Shown here piece by piece: positions 62,531-64,000 of a DNA stretch of 64,000 bases. The stretch comes from Neodontobutis hainanensis (Eukaryota; Chordata; Actinopteri; Gobiiformes; Odontobutidae). The stretch's first letter is position 1; every line of letters starts with the position of its first letter. The position numbers and the translations under genes are program-made. The DNA lies in assembly GCA_024349245.1 (NCBI GenBank), contig JALDNG010000004.1, forward strand, positions 7,809,501-7,873,500, given 5' to 3'. The notes beneath the pieces were generated by a model. That model saw nothing but the letters and a program-made list of their open reading frames with translations. It was not told where the DNA came from and did no database searches.

Positions 62531-64000
62531 GAGTCCATTCACCGAAGCCTTTGATTGTTGTATGACAACCTGTCTACAAGATTTTACAGCTGTCCGACAC
62601 AGGGGGAAGTAAACCCGTCACAAACAACAAGAAGGAACTAACTTTGAACACACTTCACTTGTAATTAAAGGAAATTGCTCAGAGCAGAGGAATTAGTGCT
62701 TTTACGCGCTGTTGCTGGGGCATTTATGAACTCATCGAAAGCTTATTACATTTAAAAGTGCACTCCGAGCTCGCTTCAGTGCTTTCCTTCTGGTGATTTT
62801 AAAACTTAATCCAAGACAATTGAATGCATTTTTAATGGACTATAATACATTGTCCCCAATATGTTAGTGTGATAATACAAGAACGGGTTATTGTAGTTTA
62901 AATCTTTTTTTTTTTTTTTTACTTTTTGAAATAATAAAATACTCTTTTCCTCCCCACTTTTTTATGGCCTTGTCATTATATTAAATGCATTCATTAAGTT
63001 AGATTACTTTGTTAGATAATTTTCTCAAAATGGTGTGCGCATTTTTCTTTCTTCTTTTCTAGTTTAATCTCAAACATTAAACAGCGTTACAAACACATTC
63101 GGTATATATATATTCTCAATTTAAATACCAAAATAGCTAACGTCGAAGAATACTACAAAGTCTGCAAAATTTGTATTTGTTAAATTGTCGTTTATTGTAT
63201 GTGTGTATTTTGTATAGGCCTTTTTTTTTAAAGCGAAAATGTGAAAAATAAAAATAAAAGAAAGAAAACTCCCCTCCTCTCCACTAAGTTTTCTTACCTG
63301 AGTGTGGCATGTTTTACAGTTACATTTGAGCCACTGTGATTCTTCTATCAGGCACCCGACCCATCTCAGAAGCCTTTTTCTGTAGATCGAGATTTAATGC
63401 TTTTAACGACTGCAGCCCAGAGAGAAGTCAGTCTAGATTCTGATCTGCACCAGATGGCTCCGAGTGGATATTGCCGAAGCGCGCGAAGGATCTGTTAAAA
63501 ATATCTGAGGGGCACTGATGGTAATCTGGCAAACACATCAGAAAAGAGGGGACGAATGGCAATTGTGATAACCCGCTGGAAATGTGCGCAGGGGGCTAAA
63601 TATGAAGGCTGTGGTGGGGAAAGTGTGGAGGGTACGAGACATAGAGGAGATGTCAAAAAGTCAACCCTTAATAATAATACGGGTCGAATAAAAATAAAGT
63701 ACAGAGTGATGATAATAACAAAAACATAAACTGCTTTGTTTAATACGGTTAGGTTGTACAAATTACGCATTTGCCATATTGCTTGTAATGCCGTCTTCTT
63801 CTATTTTTTAACAGCGGCCCATGTCCCAAACACAGACGCGTGTTGAAGGCAATAAACCATATTTGTTAAGTGATTTATCGGCTCTTGTAGTTAAAGTCCC
63901 ATTACCAGCACGAGCAAAGCACTCCAGGTTCTACAAGACACACACATCACACACGTTACGCACAGAGGGCGGGTGAAGAGGGGGGGGGGGGTTGGTTCCG
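62531..64000. other. irx1 upstream flank
   Basis: No protein-coding sequence recognised. AT-rich, with a T18-like tract at about 62908-62926 and short TA repeats near 63104-63113. The window edge has a G12 run at 63980-63991 in a GC-richer patch. In vertebrates this side faces irx2 and shared cluster enhancers; nothing here proves that. Confidence 0.5.
63298..63480 (-). other. possible upstream untranslated exon of irx1
   Basis: On the minus strand the sequence ACACTCAG|GTAAGAA has a textbook splice donor with the first intron base at 63297. Nearer the gene, a long pyrimidine tract (62120-62160) is followed by TAG at about 62089 with no AG between, which could serve as acceptor. A leader intron is therefore possible. 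There is no open-frame evidence and the 5' limit of the exon is a guess. Confidence 0.25.

Noticed and set aside
1..64000. CRISPR arrays, operons, rRNA or tRNA genes
   Set aside because: No regular spaced repeats, no prokaryotic gene packing, and the only tRNA-like box B found belongs to the SINE at 21.4 kb.

Overview
The window reads as nuclear DNA of a ray-finned fish, most likely a teleost. It is AT-rich, has no operon-like gene packing, and carries fish-type SINE and LINE remnants. It contains one protein-coding gene I can support: an Iroquois homeobox gene of the irx1 type, on the minus strand at 62064..58608, with four coding exons and a predicted 486-residue product. The ends of exons 1-4 were read directly from splice sites and reading frame. 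The two last exons (76 and 58 coding bases) are too short to be seen as open frames; they encode the conserved Irx1 C-terminal tail. I cannot tell irx1a from irx1b from this sequence alone.

Layout. 62065-64000 is the irx1 5' side: two CCAAT boxes, a long GA/CT tract and a possible upstream untranslated exon donor. 58608-62064 is the gene (introns of 1039, 127 and 830 bases). About 1-58200 is a gene desert on the 3' side of irx1. In mammals IRX1 sits at one edge of the IRXA cluster, pointing away from IRX2, with a large gene-poor region beyond it, so the desert fits the outer flank of that cluster if synteny is kept. No other coding gene was recognised in it. A weak candidate terminal exon at 103-195 is noted with low confidence.

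The desert is not uniform. AT-rich, low-complexity DNA alternates with 0.2-1.5 kb blocks of more balanced, non-repetitive sequence packed with homeodomain-type TAATTA, TALE-type TGACAG and other transcription-factor-like sites. The clearest blocks are near 3.4-3.8, 5.8-6.0, 8.3-9.0, 9.2-9.6, 11.5-12.1, 16.8-17.6, 19.6-20.1, 25.6-26.3, 35.8-36.4, 37.3-38.2, 42.0-43.5, 49.9-50.2, 51.3-51.8 and 56.5-56.9 kb. These are candidate conserved non-coding elements (enhancers) of irx1 and its cluster. That is inference from composition and motifs; conservation could not be tested here.

Transposon-derived DNA is concentrated at 20.5-22.6 kb (a LINE 3' end, a tRNA-derived SINE and DNA-transposon-like sequence). 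There is also a small LINE/SINE tail at 24.66-24.75 kb and a MITE-like inverted-repeat element at 51.08-51.21 kb. A degenerate CTGA/CTGG-type repeat lies at 40.52-40.77 kb. No undescribed protein system is visible; the interest of the window is regulatory.
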